Positions 1 through 8,380 of a stretch of DNA of 64,000 nt are shown here, piece after piece. A model generated the notes under the pieces. That model searched no databases. It worked only from the letters and a program-made list of their open reading frames with translations, and was not told where the DNA came from. The position numbers were made by a program, and so were the translations under genes. The stretch covers positions 1 through 64,000 of the forward strand of contig NZ_JARXVG010000002.1 of NCBI RefSeq assembly GCF_029892485.1, written 5' to 3'. Position 1 is the first letter of the stretch. Each line of letters begins with the position of its first letter. Source of the stretch: Variovorax boronicumulans. Its GTDB lineage: Bacteria; Pseudomonadota; Gammaproteobacteria; Burkholderiales; Burkholderiaceae_C.

Positions 1-1364
1 ATGCGCATGATGGGCTGGCTCACGCGCTGGGCGAACATGTTGAAGGCGACGAACTGGCCGACGGTCAGCTCGTTGTTCATGACAAGGTGTGCGCCGTACC
101 AGAGGGTGGCGGAGTTGACGAGCTTGCCGATGAGGTTGACGCCTTCGTGCGCCCAACTGGCGAGGTTCTGGGTCCGGAAGCTGGCTGAGACGTAGGCCGC
201 GAGCTGGTTGTCCCAGCGGCGTCCGAAGGCGGGCTCGAGCGCGGTGGCCTTGACCGTCTGGATGGCACTGACGGTCTCCACCAGCATGGCCTGGTTCTCG
301 GCACCGCGCGCGAACTTCTCGTCCAGGCGCCGGCGCAGGATGGGCACGACCGCGAGGCTGAGGCCGAAGTACAGCGGCATGCTCACGAGCACGATCAGCG
401 TCAAAGGCACGCTGTAGAACAGCATGACCGCCACGAAGACAAGGGAGAAGACGACATCCAGCAGCACGGTGAGCGCATTGCCAGTGAGGAAGCTGCGGAT
501 GTTCTCCAGTTCGCGCACGCGGGCGACCGAGTCACCGACGCGCCGGGCCTGGAAATAGGCCAGGGGCAATTGCACGAGATGCCGGAACAGGCGCGCACCG
601 AGTTCGACATCGATGCGATTCGTGGTGTGGCTGAAGACGTAGCTGCGCAGGCCGTTCAGCAGCGACTCAAAGACGACGACGACCACAAGGCCGATGACGA
701 GCACGTCCAGCGTGGTCATGCCGCGGTGCACGAGCACCTTGTCCATGACGACCTGGAAGAACAGCGGGCTGACCAGCGCAAAGAGCTGCAGGATGAAGGA
801 GATGAAGAGCACTTCGCCCAGCAGCTTGCGGTGCTTGACGAGGCTGGGGATGAACCAGGAGAAGTCGAACTTGGCGAGTTCGCCCGCGAGGGCAGCACGG
901 CTGGTGATGAGGATGAGTTCGCCGGTCCAGTGGGCGGCGAAGACGTCCAGGGGTTCGATGACGGGGCGTGCGCTGTCGGCCGCAGGGTCTTGCAGCAGTA
1001 CGCGCTGGGCATCGCACTGGGCGAGGATGACGAAGCGTTCGCTGCCGTCTTCGTTGCGCAGCACGGCCAGGGCGGGGAGCGGCGTCAGGGACAACCGCTC
1101 GGGGGTAGTGCGGGAGGACTTGGCCTTGAGACCCAGTTGCTTGGCTGCGCGCAGCAGCGTGGAAGTGTCGACGGGCTCGGAAGGCGTCAGGCCCAGTTGG
1201 TGCGCCAGCAATGACGCATCCGCTGCGACCTGGTGAAAGCGCGCAATGGTGCACAGCGCCGCCAAGGAAGCCATCGCCAAAATCGACGGTTCCGCCTCTC
1301 TTGATCCTTCACGCGCACTTGGCTTTGCGGCGGCCCCGGAGGGGCTCGCCATCGTGCTTTCCAT
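1..1364 (-). CDS. type I secretion ABC transporter (HlyB-like), 3' part missing
   Basis: Inner-membrane permease/ATPase of a type I (RTX-type) secretion system. About 454 codons are present; the frame stays open to the window edge, so the nucleotide-binding domain lies outside. The N-terminal 130 residues form a C39-like domain, followed by transmembrane segments with the family sequences SPLFFQVVMDKVLVHRG and ARRVGDSVARVRELENIR. The position of the catalytic Cys of C39 peptidases is not Cys, as in HlyB, so this is probably the non-cleaving type that handles C-terminally signalled substrates. The ATG at 1364 was chosen because GGGAGAG lies just upstream; a second in-frame ATG is at 1352. Membrane fusion protein, outer-membrane partner and substrate are not in the window. 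Confidence 0.9.
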   Translation of the reverse strand, partial: MESTMASPSGAAAKPSAREGSREAEPSILAMASLAALCTIARFHQVAADASLLAHQLGLTPSEPVDTSTLLRAAKQLGLKAKSSRTTPERLSLTPLPALAVLRNEDGSERFVILAQCDAQRVLLQDPAADSARPVIEPLDVFAAHWTGELILITSRAALAGELAKFDFSWFIPSLVKHRKLLGEVLFISFILQLFALVSPLFFQVVMDKVLVHRGMTTLDVLVIGLVVVVVFESLLNGLRSYVFSHTTNRIDVELGARLFRHLVQLPLAYFQARRVGDSVARVRELENIRSFLTGNALTVLLDVVFSLVFVAVMLFYSVPLTLIVLVSMPLYFGLSLAVVPILRRRLDEKFARGAENQAMLVETVSAIQTVKATALEPAFGRRWDNQLAAYVSASFRTQNLASWAHEGVNLIGKLVNSATLWYGAHLVMNNELTVGQFVAFNMFAQRVSQPIMR

Positions 1365-1720
1365 TCGATCTCTCCCGATGCTGAACTCTGCGGTTCAGAT
1401 CTTCGGAAGATATCGTGAGGGCTTGTCTTTGGGTTGAACGCAGTGAGAAAGAACAAGACTTAGAGGACTGGCAACAACGCAATGTCAGCCCAAGAAACCC
1501 CCGTGTCCCAAACGTTTCCGATCAGTCAATGCCCGCTCAATGCGATCCGCGCCCCTTACGCGTGTCGATGAACGCAATGATCTCGCCCATGATCCCCTTG
1601 CGGAACGCAAACACGCAGATCAGCAAGATCCGCCATGTCTCCTTGGGTTGGGTCGCCATGCTCTTGTAGCATCGCCCCCAGGCCGACCGGCACAGGCAAA
1701 CCACGGGAGAGCACCACGCG
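1365..1720. other. intergenic region, 356 bp
   Basis: Region between two divergent genes. It should hold the promoters of both the transporter and the YcxB-like gene. I see no convincing -35/-10 pair or tRNA. The only reading frame worth a look is a 40-codon minus-strand frame (1659-1537) with a hydrophobic middle; it is not called as a gene. Confidence 0.5.
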
Positions 1721-2209
1721 ATGACCGCGACATTCACTATTTCGGAAGACGACTACGTCGATGCGATGCGGCTCTACGGCAGGCTGCCGCGCCTCGCGCG
1801 ATGGGTGGTGATTGCGATCGCCGTCGGGCTGCTGCTGGCTGCGATCTTCGGTTCGCGCCAGATCCAGTCGGGTGCGCTGGGCGGCCTCGTCGGCGGCACG
1901 CTGGTGCTGCTGGCCATGCGCTACATCGCCCTGCCGATGAGCGCACGCCGCCACTACCGCAAGTACAAGGCGATCCAGGACGAGTTCTCGGTGGACCTCC
2001 TGGAAGACGCGCTGCGCATCCGTGCCGCGCATGGCGAGAGCCGGCTCATCTGGGCGAACGTGCTCAAGTGGCGCCAGGACGACCGCTTCGTGCTGATGTA
2101 CCTGATGCCGCGGCTCTTCCACGTGCTGCCCAAGTCGGTGGCATCGCAAGGCTTCGACGTCCCCGCGCTCGTCGAGCAGCTGAACCGCCACGTCGGCCCG
2201 GAGACCTGA
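1721..2209 (+). CDS. YcxB-like membrane protein
   Basis: Protein of 162 aa. A short cytoplasmic N-terminus with ISEDDYVDA is followed by two hydrophobic segments (about residues 26-45 and 50-68). A C-terminal soluble part carries LIWANVLKWRQDDRFVLMYL and a PKS segment. This arrangement is that of the YcxB-like family, whose function is unknown. The gene ends 6 bp from the convergent histidine kinase gene. The start ATG has GGGAGAG about 9 nt upstream. No role can be assigned beyond membrane location. Confidence 0.75.
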   Translation: MTATFTISEDDYVDAMRLYGRLPRLARWVVIAIAVGLLLAAIFGSRQIQSGALGGLVGGTLVLLAMRYIALPMSARRHYRKYKAIQDEFSVDLLEDALRIRAAHGESRLIWANVLKWRQDDRFVLMYLMPRLFHVLPKSVASQGFDVPALVEQLNRHVGPET

Positions 2210-2215
2210 GGCGAC

Positions 2216-3706
2216 TCAGGCGCCCGCGGCGCCGCTCAACTGAAAGCGGAACACCGCGCCCTTGCCCGCCTGCGGCACCAGCCGGATGTCGCTGCCATGC
2301 AGCTGCAGGATGCGCTGCACGATCACCAGCCCCAACCCACCGTTGCCCGAACCGTCGCTGCGCGCACCGCTCATGAACACGGGCCGCACGAAAAGCCCCT
2401 TCTGCAACTCGCCCGGAATGCCCGGCCCCGTGTCGCTCACCTGCACCGCCACACCGGTATTTGCGGGCCGCAGCTGCACTTCGATTTCTCCGCCGGCCGG
2501 CGTGTGGCGGATGGCGTTGTCCAGCAGGTTGGTCAGCACGCGTTCGATCATCCCGAGGTCGGCCGACACCACCGGTAGGCCCGGCGCGATGTCGGGCTTG
2601 AGCTGCTGGTGCCGCGCCTCGGCCGCGAGTTCGAACTTCTGGAACACGTCCTGCACCAGGTCGGCGAGTGCGAAGTTCTCCTTCTCGGGCTTGACCACGC
2701 CGTATTCGAGCCGCGCGAGCTCGAACAGCTCCTGCGCCAGCCGGCCCACCTTGCGGCTCTGGCCGAGCGCGATCTCCAGGTAGCGCCGACGCTCTTCGTC
2801 GCTGAGCGTGCCGGCCTTGAGCAACAGGGTTTCGAGGTAACCGTGCAGCGATGTGAGCGGCGTGCGCAGGTCGTGCGAGATGTTCGCGAAGAGCTCGCGA
2901 CGCTGCTGGTCCTGCAGCGTGAGCTCGCGCCATTGCTCCGCGATGCGGCGCGTCATTTGCGTGAAGGCCTGGCCCAGCAAAGCGATCTCGTCGCTGCCGT
3001 GCGAGAGCCGCTCCAGCGTGGGCGTCTCGCTTTCGAGCGAGGCGATGCCCTCGGTCTCGAAGCGCTTGACCGCCTTCGTCAACTCGCGCAGCGGCCGCGT
3101 GATGAGCCGGAACGCCGCCAGCCCCGCAATGAGCCCGAGCAACGCGACCAGCGCCATCGACCAGAGCGTGGTGCGCAGCACGTTGTCGGTCGCGACATGG
3201 GCCGCGAGCGCGTCGTAGTCCTCGCCCTGCAGCACCACGTACACATAGCCGGCATCGCGCCCGCCCATCTTCAGCGGCGCGGCGCTGAACACCTTGGCCG
3301 CATCGGCGCTGCGCGGATCGTCGCCCAGGATGGGCAGCGGCGCGCCCGACAGCAGCTTGCGGATCGGTTCCAGCGCGACACGGTCGCGCTTCATGTGGCC
3401 GGGCGGCGCGGCCTGTGCCTCGATGCGGCCATCGAGGCCCAGCAGGTAGACCTCCACGCTGGGGTTGACGGCCATCAGCTTGTCGAACAGGTCCTTCACC
3501 GCGGCCTGGTTCAGGCCTCCGGGCTGCATCAGCTCGGAGTTCCCGGCGATGTGCGCGGCGAGCCCGCCCGACAGGCGCTGCACCACCTCCTGCTCGTGCA
3601 ACCCGCTCGATCGCATCTGCAGCCACGCCGAAGCGCCGTAGCAGGCCAGCAGCAGCGCCGCGAACACCATCGAGAGACGGCGCGAAAGCGTGGCCCAAGC
3701 CATCAT
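2216..3706 (-). CDS. sensor histidine kinase, two-component system
   Basis: Membrane sensor kinase of 496 aa. TM1 is at about residues 9-30, a periplasmic domain at about 31-175, TM2 at about 176-198, then HAMP, a HisKA domain with the phospho-accepting His278 in ISHDLRTPL, and an HATPase domain with N box NLLDNAIRHT, DTGPGIP and GGLGLVI. Its ATG overlaps the stop codon of the response regulator gene (ATGA), so the two are translationally coupled. It lies opposite a cytochrome b/molybdoenzyme/Met-rich peptide/MsrA set, an arrangement like hprRS beside msrPQ in E. coli. Sensing of oxidised or chlorinated species in the periplasm is therefore an inference from context; the sensor domain itself shows no recognised fold to me. 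Confidence 0.9.
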   Translation of the reverse strand: MMAWATLSRRLSMVFAALLLACYGASAWLQMRSSGLHEQEVVQRLSGGLAAHIAGNSELMQPGGLNQAAVKDLFDKLMAVNPSVEVYLLGLDGRIEAQAAPPGHMKRDRVALEPIRKLLSGAPLPILGDDPRSADAAKVFSAAPLKMGGRDAGYVYVVLQGEDYDALAAHVATDNVLRTTLWSMALVALLGLIAGLAAFRLITRPLRELTKAVKRFETEGIASLESETPTLERLSHGSDEIALLGQAFTQMTRRIAEQWRELTLQDQQRRELFANISHDLRTPLTSLHGYLETLLLKAGTLSDEERRRYLEIALGQSRKVGRLAQELFELARLEYGVVKPEKENFALADLVQDVFQKFELAAEARHQQLKPDIAPGLPVVSADLGMIERVLTNLLDNAIRHTPAGGEIEVQLRPANTGVAVQVSDTGPGIPGELQKGLFVRPVFMSGARSDGSGNGGLGLVIVQRILQLHGSDIRLVPQAGKGAVFRFQLSGAAGA

Positions 3707-4431
3707 GTAGCGCCCTCTTCTCCAGCGCCCGTCGGCGAGAGCTTGTAGCCCCGCCCCCACACGGTGAGGATGCGCCGCGGCTCGGCCGGATCGGCCTCGA
3801 CCTTGGTGCGCAGCCGGTTGATGTGCGTGTTGACCGTGTGCTCGTAGCCGTCGTGCTGGTAGCCCCACACTTGGTTGAGCAAGTCCAGCCGCGAAAACAC
3901 CTTGCCGGGGTTGCGCGCAAAGAAATACAGCAGGTCGAACTCGCGCGGCGTGAGCTCGATGAGCTTGCCATCCACGCGCACCTCGCGCGCCAGCGGCTCG
4001 ATGTCCAGGTTGCCGAGCGTGAGGCTGCCCGACTCCATGCGCGCATTGCGCGCCAGCGCGTCGGTGCGCCGCATCAGCGCCTTCACCCGCGCCACCAGCT
4101 CCAGCACCGAGAAGGGCTTGGCCAGGTAGTCGTCGGCGCCCAGCTCCAGCCCGAGGATGCGGTGCACTTCGCTCGAGCGGGCACTGATGATGATGATCGG
4201 CGTGTAGCGCGCCATGGCACGGGCGCGGCGGCAGATCTCGAGGCCGTCGACGCCGGGCAGCATCAGATCGAGCACCAACGCGTCCCAGTTGCCGCGCTCC
4301 AGTTCGCGCAGGCCCGCGTGGCCGTCGGCGGCGTGATGCACTTCATAGCCCTCGTCGCGCAGGTGCATGCGAAGCAGTTCGGCGATGTGGGCGTCGTCCT
4401 CGACGATCAGCACGCGTTTGGGGGTGTCCAT
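3703..4431 (-). CDS. OmpR-family response regulator
   Basis: Response regulator of 242 aa. The receiver domain (about 5-118) has acidic pocket E11/D12/D13 and phospho-acceptor Asp55 in LDLMLPG. The C-terminal winged helix (about 140-235) contains LTPREFDLLYFFARNPGKVF and ends YKLSP. The start is set at the ATG giving MDTPKRVLIVEDD; the frame stays open further upstream but that part is not homologous to receivers. It forms an operon with the histidine kinase and is divergent from the cytochrome b gene across 96 bp, so it probably controls that operon. Confidence 0.92.
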   Translation of the reverse strand: MDTPKRVLIVEDDAHIAELLRMHLRDEGYEVHHAADGHAGLRELERGNWDALVLDLMLPGVDGLEICRRARAMARYTPIIIISARSSEVHRILGLELGADDYLAKPFSVLELVARVKALMRRTDALARNARMESGSLTLGNLDIEPLAREVRVDGKLIELTPREFDLLYFFARNPGKVFSRLDLLNQVWGYQHDGYEHTVNTHINRLRTKVEADPAEPRRILTVWGRGYKLSPTGAGEEGAT

Positions 4432-4465
4432 CCCGCGATTGTCCTGCGATACCGGCCCGGGAGTT

Positions 4466-4492
4466 ATCACGATTAATTGAACTTTGCGTGAT
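4466..4492. promoter_or_regulatory. dyad in divergent promoter region
   Basis: An inverted repeat ATCACG (4466-4471) / CGTGAT (4487-4492), centred about 50 bp upstream of the cytochrome b start and within the 96 bp shared with the response regulator gene. It is a candidate operator for the OmpR-type regulator. It is visible as symmetry only; no family consensus was matched. Confidence 0.35.
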
Positions 4493-4527
4493 GAATCGGC
4501 CATGGGGTGCGCCCAAGAATCCACCCC

Positions 4528-5163
4528 ATGAACAGCACAGCCCTCGCAAGCACTGCACCCGATGCCCGCCCCATCCACCCGCTGTGGATGCGCATCACCC
4601 ACTGGCTCAACGCCCTGGCCGTGCTCGTGCTGGTGACCAGTGGCTGGCGCATCTACAACGCGGCGCCGTTCTTTACGTTCAGCATTCCGAACCCGGTGAC
4701 GCTCGGCGGCTGGCTCGGCGGCGCGCTGCAGTGGCACTTTGCGGCGATGTGGCTGCTGGTGTTCAACGGGTTCGTGTACCTGGCCATCAACATTGCCAGT
4801 GGGCGGCTTGCCGCGAAGTTCTTCCCGGTCACGCCGGCCGGCATCTGGCACGACGCGCTCGCTGCCCTCAAAGGCAAGCTCTCGCATGCCGACCCGCGCC
4901 GCTACAACAGCGTTCAGCGCCTGGCCTACCTGTTCGTGATGCTCGACATCGTGGTGATCGTGCTCTCGGGCCTGGTGCTGTGGAAGTCGGTGCAGTTCGC
5001 CGTGCTGCGCGACCTGTTGGGCGGCTACGAGTTTGCGCGCCGCATCCATTTCTTCGGCATGGCCACGCTCGTAGCCTTCGTGGCCCTGCACCTGGTGATG
5101 GTGGCGCTGGTGCCTCGCACGCTTCTCACGATGATCCGCGGCCGCACCTCCAAGCAATCATGA
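4528..5163 (+). CDS. cytochrome b (YedZ1/cytochrome b561-like) membrane subunit
   Basis: Integral membrane protein of 211 aa with four likely helices. It has His residues placed for haem binding in MRITHWLNAL near the N-terminus and in RRIHFFGMATL and ALHLVMVALV near the C-terminus, as in the Ni/Fe-hydrogenase-type cytochrome b family. It is expected to pass electrons from the quinone pool to the molybdoenzyme encoded next. The genes overlap by ATGA (5160-5163). The ATG at 4528 gives MNSTALAST; an in-frame ATG at 4507 is less likely. It belongs to the same putative operon as the Met-rich repeat protein and msrA. Confidence 0.85.
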   Translation: MNSTALASTAPDARPIHPLWMRITHWLNALAVLVLVTSGWRIYNAAPFFTFSIPNPVTLGGWLGGALQWHFAAMWLLVFNGFVYLAINIASGRLAAKFFPVTPAGIWHDALAALKGKLSHADPRRYNSVQRLAYLFVMLDIVVIVLSGLVLWKSVQFAVLRDLLGGYEFARRIHFFGMATLVAFVALHLVMVALVPRTLLTMIRGRTSKQS

Positions 5164-5951
5164 ATATCTTCAAAGCCCCCAAGATGAGCGGCGTCGACGG
5201 CGATGCCGTGGTGCGCGAAGCCCGCACGCTGATCGCGAAGAACCTCGACCAGCCTGCGCGCCGCGCCTTCCTGCAGCGTTCGCTCACGCTGGGTGGCCTC
5301 TCGCTGCTCACGGGTTGCAGCATCAGCGACGACAAGAACGTGGAAGCCGCCCTCTCGAAGATCTCGCGCTTCAACGACGAGGTGCAGGGCCTCATCTTCA
5401 GCCCCACGCAACTGGCCGAGACTTTCCCCGAATCGATGATCACGCGTCCCTTTCCGTTCAACGCCTACTACGGCGAGGACGAGATCCGCGAAGTCGACGA
5501 AGCTACCTACAAGCTCGAAGTGACCGGCATGGTCGCCGACAAGCGCAGCTGGGCGCTGCCCGAGCTGCGCGCCATGCCGCAGCACGACCAGGTCACGCGG
5601 CACATCTGCGTGGAGGGCTGGAGCGCCATCGGCAAGTGGGGCGGCGTGCGCTTTGCCGACTTTCTGCGCCACATCGGCGCGGACACCACCGCCAAATACG
5701 TCGGGTTCAAGTGCGCCGACGACTACTACACCAGCATCGACATGCCCACCGCGCTGCACCCGCAGACGCTTCTGGCGCTCACCTACGACGGCCAGCCGCT
5801 GCCGCCCAAATACGGCTTCCCGATGAAGCTGCGGATGCCGACCAAGCTTGGCTACAAGAACCCCAAGCACATCAAGGCGATTTTCGTCACCAACACCTAC
5901 ACAGGTGGCTACTGGGAAGACCAGGGCTACAACTGGTTCGGAGGGAGCTGA
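5160..5951 (+). CDS. molybdopterin-dependent oxidoreductase, YedY1/MsrP-like
   Basis: Protein of 263 aa with a twin-arginine signal (ARRAFLQRSLTLGG, about residues 34-47) followed by LTGC, so it is Tat-exported and possibly lipid-modified. The sulfite-oxidase-type fold is marked by HICVEGWSAIGKWGG, where Cys150 is the expected Mo ligand, and by the C-terminal GYWEDQGYNWFGGS. Family members of the MsrP/YedY1 type reduce methionine sulfoxide in periplasmic proteins using electrons from a membrane cytochrome b, which is the overlapping upstream gene here. The neighbouring Met-rich repeat protein is its likely substrate. I infer function from family and context. Confidence 0.88.
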   Translation: MNIFKAPKMSGVDGDAVVREARTLIAKNLDQPARRAFLQRSLTLGGLSLLTGCSISDDKNVEAALSKISRFNDEVQGLIFSPTQLAETFPESMITRPFPFNAYYGEDEIREVDEATYKLEVTGMVADKRSWALPELRAMPQHDQVTRHICVEGWSAIGKWGGVRFADFLRHIGADTTAKYVGFKCADDYYTSIDMPTALHPQTLLALTYDGQPLPPKYGFPMKLRMPTKLGYKNPKHIKAIFVTNTYTGGYWEDQGYNWFGGS

Positions 5952-6027
5952 GGCGTCGTTTGCGACGCCTGAACTGCCGATGAAAAACGCGAAAGCAAAG
6001 ACCTCAACCTCAACTCAAGGATTTCCA

Positions 6028-6264
6028 ATGAACAAGCTCACCGCAACCCTGCTCGCAACCTGCATGGCCTTTGCCGGCGCCTCGGCCTTTGCCGCGGACG
6101 AAATGGCCAAGGATTCGATGTCGAAAGACGCGATGAAGAAAGACTCGATGGCCAAGGATTCCATGGCCAAAGACGGAATGAAGAAGGATTCGATGGCCAA
6201 GGACTCCATGTCCAAGGACGCCATGAAGAAAGACAGCATGGGCAAGGACGAGATGAAGAAGTAA
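6028..6264 (+). CDS. secreted Met-rich MXKDX pentapeptide repeat protein (MrpX-like)
   Basis: Tiny protein of 78 aa: a Sec signal peptide ending AFA at about residue 22, then a mature part that is almost wholly a five-residue repeat of the form K-D-x-M-x, with 11 regularly spaced Met. It matches the pentapeptide MXKDX repeat family. In Azospira suillum a Met-rich peptide next to a YedY-type reductase scavenges hypochlorite by cyclic Met oxidation; the same role is inferred here from the neighbours (YedY1-like enzyme upstream, MsrA downstream). The ATG at 6028 is preceded by a weak AAGGATTTCC ribosome site. The repeat is encoded by tandem 15-nt units (about 6097-6261). Confidence 0.85.
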   Translation: MNKLTATLLATCMAFAGASAFAADEMAKDSMSKDAMKKDSMAKDSMAKDGMKKDSMAKDSMSKDAMKKDSMGKDEMKK

Positions 6265-6281
6265 GCGGCGCGCCATTGACG

Positions 6282-6328
6282 GCCGGTGGATTCGGCGGCA
6301 ATGTCGCCGAATCCACCGGCTTCTTGCC
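6282..6328 (+). terminator. strong hairpin between Met-rich peptide gene and msrA
   Basis: A perfect 16-bp stem (6282-6297 with 6305-6320) with a 7-nt loop, followed by TTCTT. It lies 18 bp after the stop of the Met-rich protein gene and 42 bp before msrA. The weak U-tract suggests partial termination or mRNA 3'-end protection, letting the small scavenger protein be made in excess over MsrA. Confidence 0.7.
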
Positions 6329-6369
6329 TGCAGGCGCAACCCTTCTCAAGGCCCCCTCAAGGACAAACC

Positions 6370-7071
6370 ATGAAATCCCTCGCACTCACCGCTGGCGCAC
6401 TGGCTGCCGCAGCCCTGGTCTGGTATGCCGTGCCCTCCTTCGCCGAACCGGCCAGACGCGTGCCCGCCCCCACCGCCGACCTGGCCGCCCCGGCCAGCGC
6501 AAAAACCGAAACCGCCGTCTTCGCGGGCGGCTGCTTCTGGGGCGTGCAGGGCGTGTTCCAGCGCGTCAAGGGCGTGAGCAACGCGGTGTCGGGCTATGCC
6601 GGCGGCGACGCCAAGACCGCGCGCTACGACGAAGTGGGCTCGGGCCGCACCGGCCATGCCGAATCGGTGCGCATCACCTACGACCCCAAGCAGATCAGCT
6701 ACGGCAAGCTGCTGCAGATCTACTTTTCGGTGGCGCACGACCCGACCGAGCTGAACCGGCAAGGCCCCGACACCGGCACGCAATACCGCTCCACCGTGTT
6801 CGCCGAGAACGCCGAGCAGGCCCGCATCGCCAAGGAATACATCGCGCAGCTGAACCAGGCCAAGACCTTCGGCAAACCGCTCGCGACCACCATCGAGGTG
6901 TCCAAGCCCTTCTACGCGGCCGAGGACTACCACCAGGACTACCTCACGCTCAACCCGAGCCAGCCCTACATCGCGATCAACGACATGCCCAAGATCGACG
7001 ACCTGAAGAAGCTGTTCCCTGAGAGCTACAAGGCCACGCCGTCATTGGTGCGCGCGGCGAAGGCGAGTTGA
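6370..7071 (+). CDS. msrA: peptide-methionine (S)-S-oxide reductase MsrA, secreted form
   Basis: Protein of 233 aa. An N-terminal hydrophobic signal segment (about residues 1-28, ending SFAEP) and a Pro/Ala-rich linker precede a complete MsrA domain with the catalytic Cys55 in GGCFWGVQG, then GYAGG, GHAESVRI, TQYRSTVF and EDYHQDYL. Most MsrA proteins are cytosolic; the signal segment places this one in the periplasm, where it can repair the Met-rich repeat protein together with the YedY1-like enzyme. The ATG at 6370 has AAGGACAAACC just before it. The stop abuts the convergent CoA-transferase gene directly. Confidence 0.93.
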   Translation: MKSLALTAGALAAAALVWYAVPSFAEPARRVPAPTADLAAPASAKTETAVFAGGCFWGVQGVFQRVKGVSNAVSGYAGGDAKTARYDEVGSGRTGHAESVRITYDPKQISYGKLLQIYFSVAHDPTELNRQGPDTGTQYRSTVFAENAEQARIAKEYIAQLNQAKTFGKPLATTIEVSKPFYAAEDYHQDYLTLNPSQPYIAINDMPKIDDLKKLFPESYKATPSLVRAAKAS

Positions 7072-8367
7072 TCAGAGCAGCTTCGCGCGCTTCGCCTGTT
7101 CGGTGAGCTCCGTCCGGAAATCCGGGTGCGCGATCGCGATGAGTTCCTGCGCCCGCTGCTTGGCCGACTTGCCGCGCAGCTGCGCCACGCCGTATTCGGT
7201 GACCACATAGTTGATGTCGTTCTTGCTCGTGCTCACATGCGTCCCGGGCGACAGCGAGGGCACGATGCGCGAGATGGTGTCGCCCTTCGCCGTCGAGGGC
7301 ACCACGATGAAGGCCTTGCCGCCGCGCGAACGATTGGCCGCGCGCACGAAGTCCGACTGTCCGCCCGTGCCCGAGTACGGCGCGTGCCCCAGGCTTTCTG
7401 AGCCGCACTGGCCCAGCAGGTCGATCTGCAAGGTGGCGTTGATGGCGATCAGGTTGTCGTTCAACCCCGCGAGCGCAGGGTCGTTGGTGAAGTTCACTGG
7501 ATGCATCTCCAGCGACGGATTGCGGTCCATGAAGCGGTAAAGCTTGCCGGACCCCAGCGCGAATGTGGCGATGGTCTTGCCGGGCAGGTAGTTCTTGCGC
7601 CGATTGGTGACGGCACCGCTTTCGATCAGCGTGAGGATGCCATCGCCGATCATCTCGGTGTGGATGCCCAGGTCGTGCTTGTGCGTGAGCTGCATCACCA
7701 CCGCATCGGGAATGCCGCCGTAGCCGATCTGCAGCGTCGAGCCGTCGTCGATCAGGTCGGCCACGTGCTTGCCGATGGCCTCCTGCACCGGGCCGATCTT
7801 CGGGAGGCCTACTTCCATGACCGGCGCATCGCTTTCGACCAGCGCGGCCACCTGCGAGATGTGCACATGGCAGTTGCCGTGCGCGAAGGGCACGTTCGGG
7901 TTCACCTCGAGCACTACTGCGCGCGCCTTGGCAACAGCGGCCATCGTGTAGTCGGCACCCAGGCTCAGCGCGAAGTAGCCGTGCGCGTCCATCGGCGAGG
8001 CCATGCTGAAGACCACCTCGGCAGGGATCTGGCCGCGCTCGATCTGCGCGGGAATCTCCGAGAAGTAGTTGGGGATGAAATCGATCCACCCCTCCTGCCC
8101 GCCCGCGCGCGTGGCGCCGCCGAAGAACAGCGCGACGTGCCGCACATGCTCCACCGTCTCGGGATCGATGTAGGCGTACCTGCGCATCGCGAGGATCTGC
8201 GCGACCTTGACGTCGCGGAAATCGCGGCGTTGTTCGGACAACGCCGTGAGCAACGACGGCGGCTCGCCGACGCCGGTCGGCACGATGATGAGATCGCCGT
8301 TGCGCACCAGGCGCACGGCATCGGCGGCGGAGACGCGTTTCTTCGCGTACTGATCCTGGACAGTCAT
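7072..8367 (-). CDS. acetyl-CoA hydrolase/transferase family CoA-transferase
   Basis: Cytosolic enzyme of 431 aa. The N-terminal half contains VRNGDLIIVPTGVGEPPSLL and the C-terminal domain contains LLGQCGSES, where the Glu is in the place of the catalytic residue, then GTGGQSDFVRAA and NYVVTEYGVAQLRGKS. These are hallmarks of the Cat1/succinate- or 4-hydroxybutyrate-CoA-transferase family, which moves CoA between short carboxylic acids. The start at 8367 is preferred (AGAAAGAACG ahead); an ATG ten codons upstream (8394) would overlap the aldolase gene. It is the last gene of a five-gene minus-strand run. The exact acid substrate cannot be told from sequence. Confidence 0.85.
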   Translation of the reverse strand: MTVQDQYAKKRVSAADAVRLVRNGDLIIVPTGVGEPPSLLTALSEQRRDFRDVKVAQILAMRRYAYIDPETVEHVRHVALFFGGATRAGGQEGWIDFIPNYFSEIPAQIERGQIPAEVVFSMASPMDAHGYFALSLGADYTMAAVAKARAVVLEVNPNVPFAHGNCHVHISQVAALVESDAPVMEVGLPKIGPVQEAIGKHVADLIDDGSTLQIGYGGIPDAVVMQLTHKHDLGIHTEMIGDGILTLIESGAVTNRRKNYLPGKTIATFALGSGKLYRFMDRNPSLEMHPVNFTNDPALAGLNDNLIAINATLQIDLLGQCGSESLGHAPYSGTGGQSDFVRAANRSRGGKAFIVVPSTAKGDTISRIVPSLSPGTHVSTSKNDINYVVTEYGVAQLRGKSAKQRAQELIAIAHPDFRTELTEQAKRAKLL

Positions 8368-8380
8368 TCGTTCTTTCTGT

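Noticed and set aside
1537..1659. Possible 40-aa minus-strand small protein with a hydrophobic middle (MATQPKETWRILL start)
   Set aside because: No clear ribosome site, no neighbours to support it and no family known to me; kept only as a remark.
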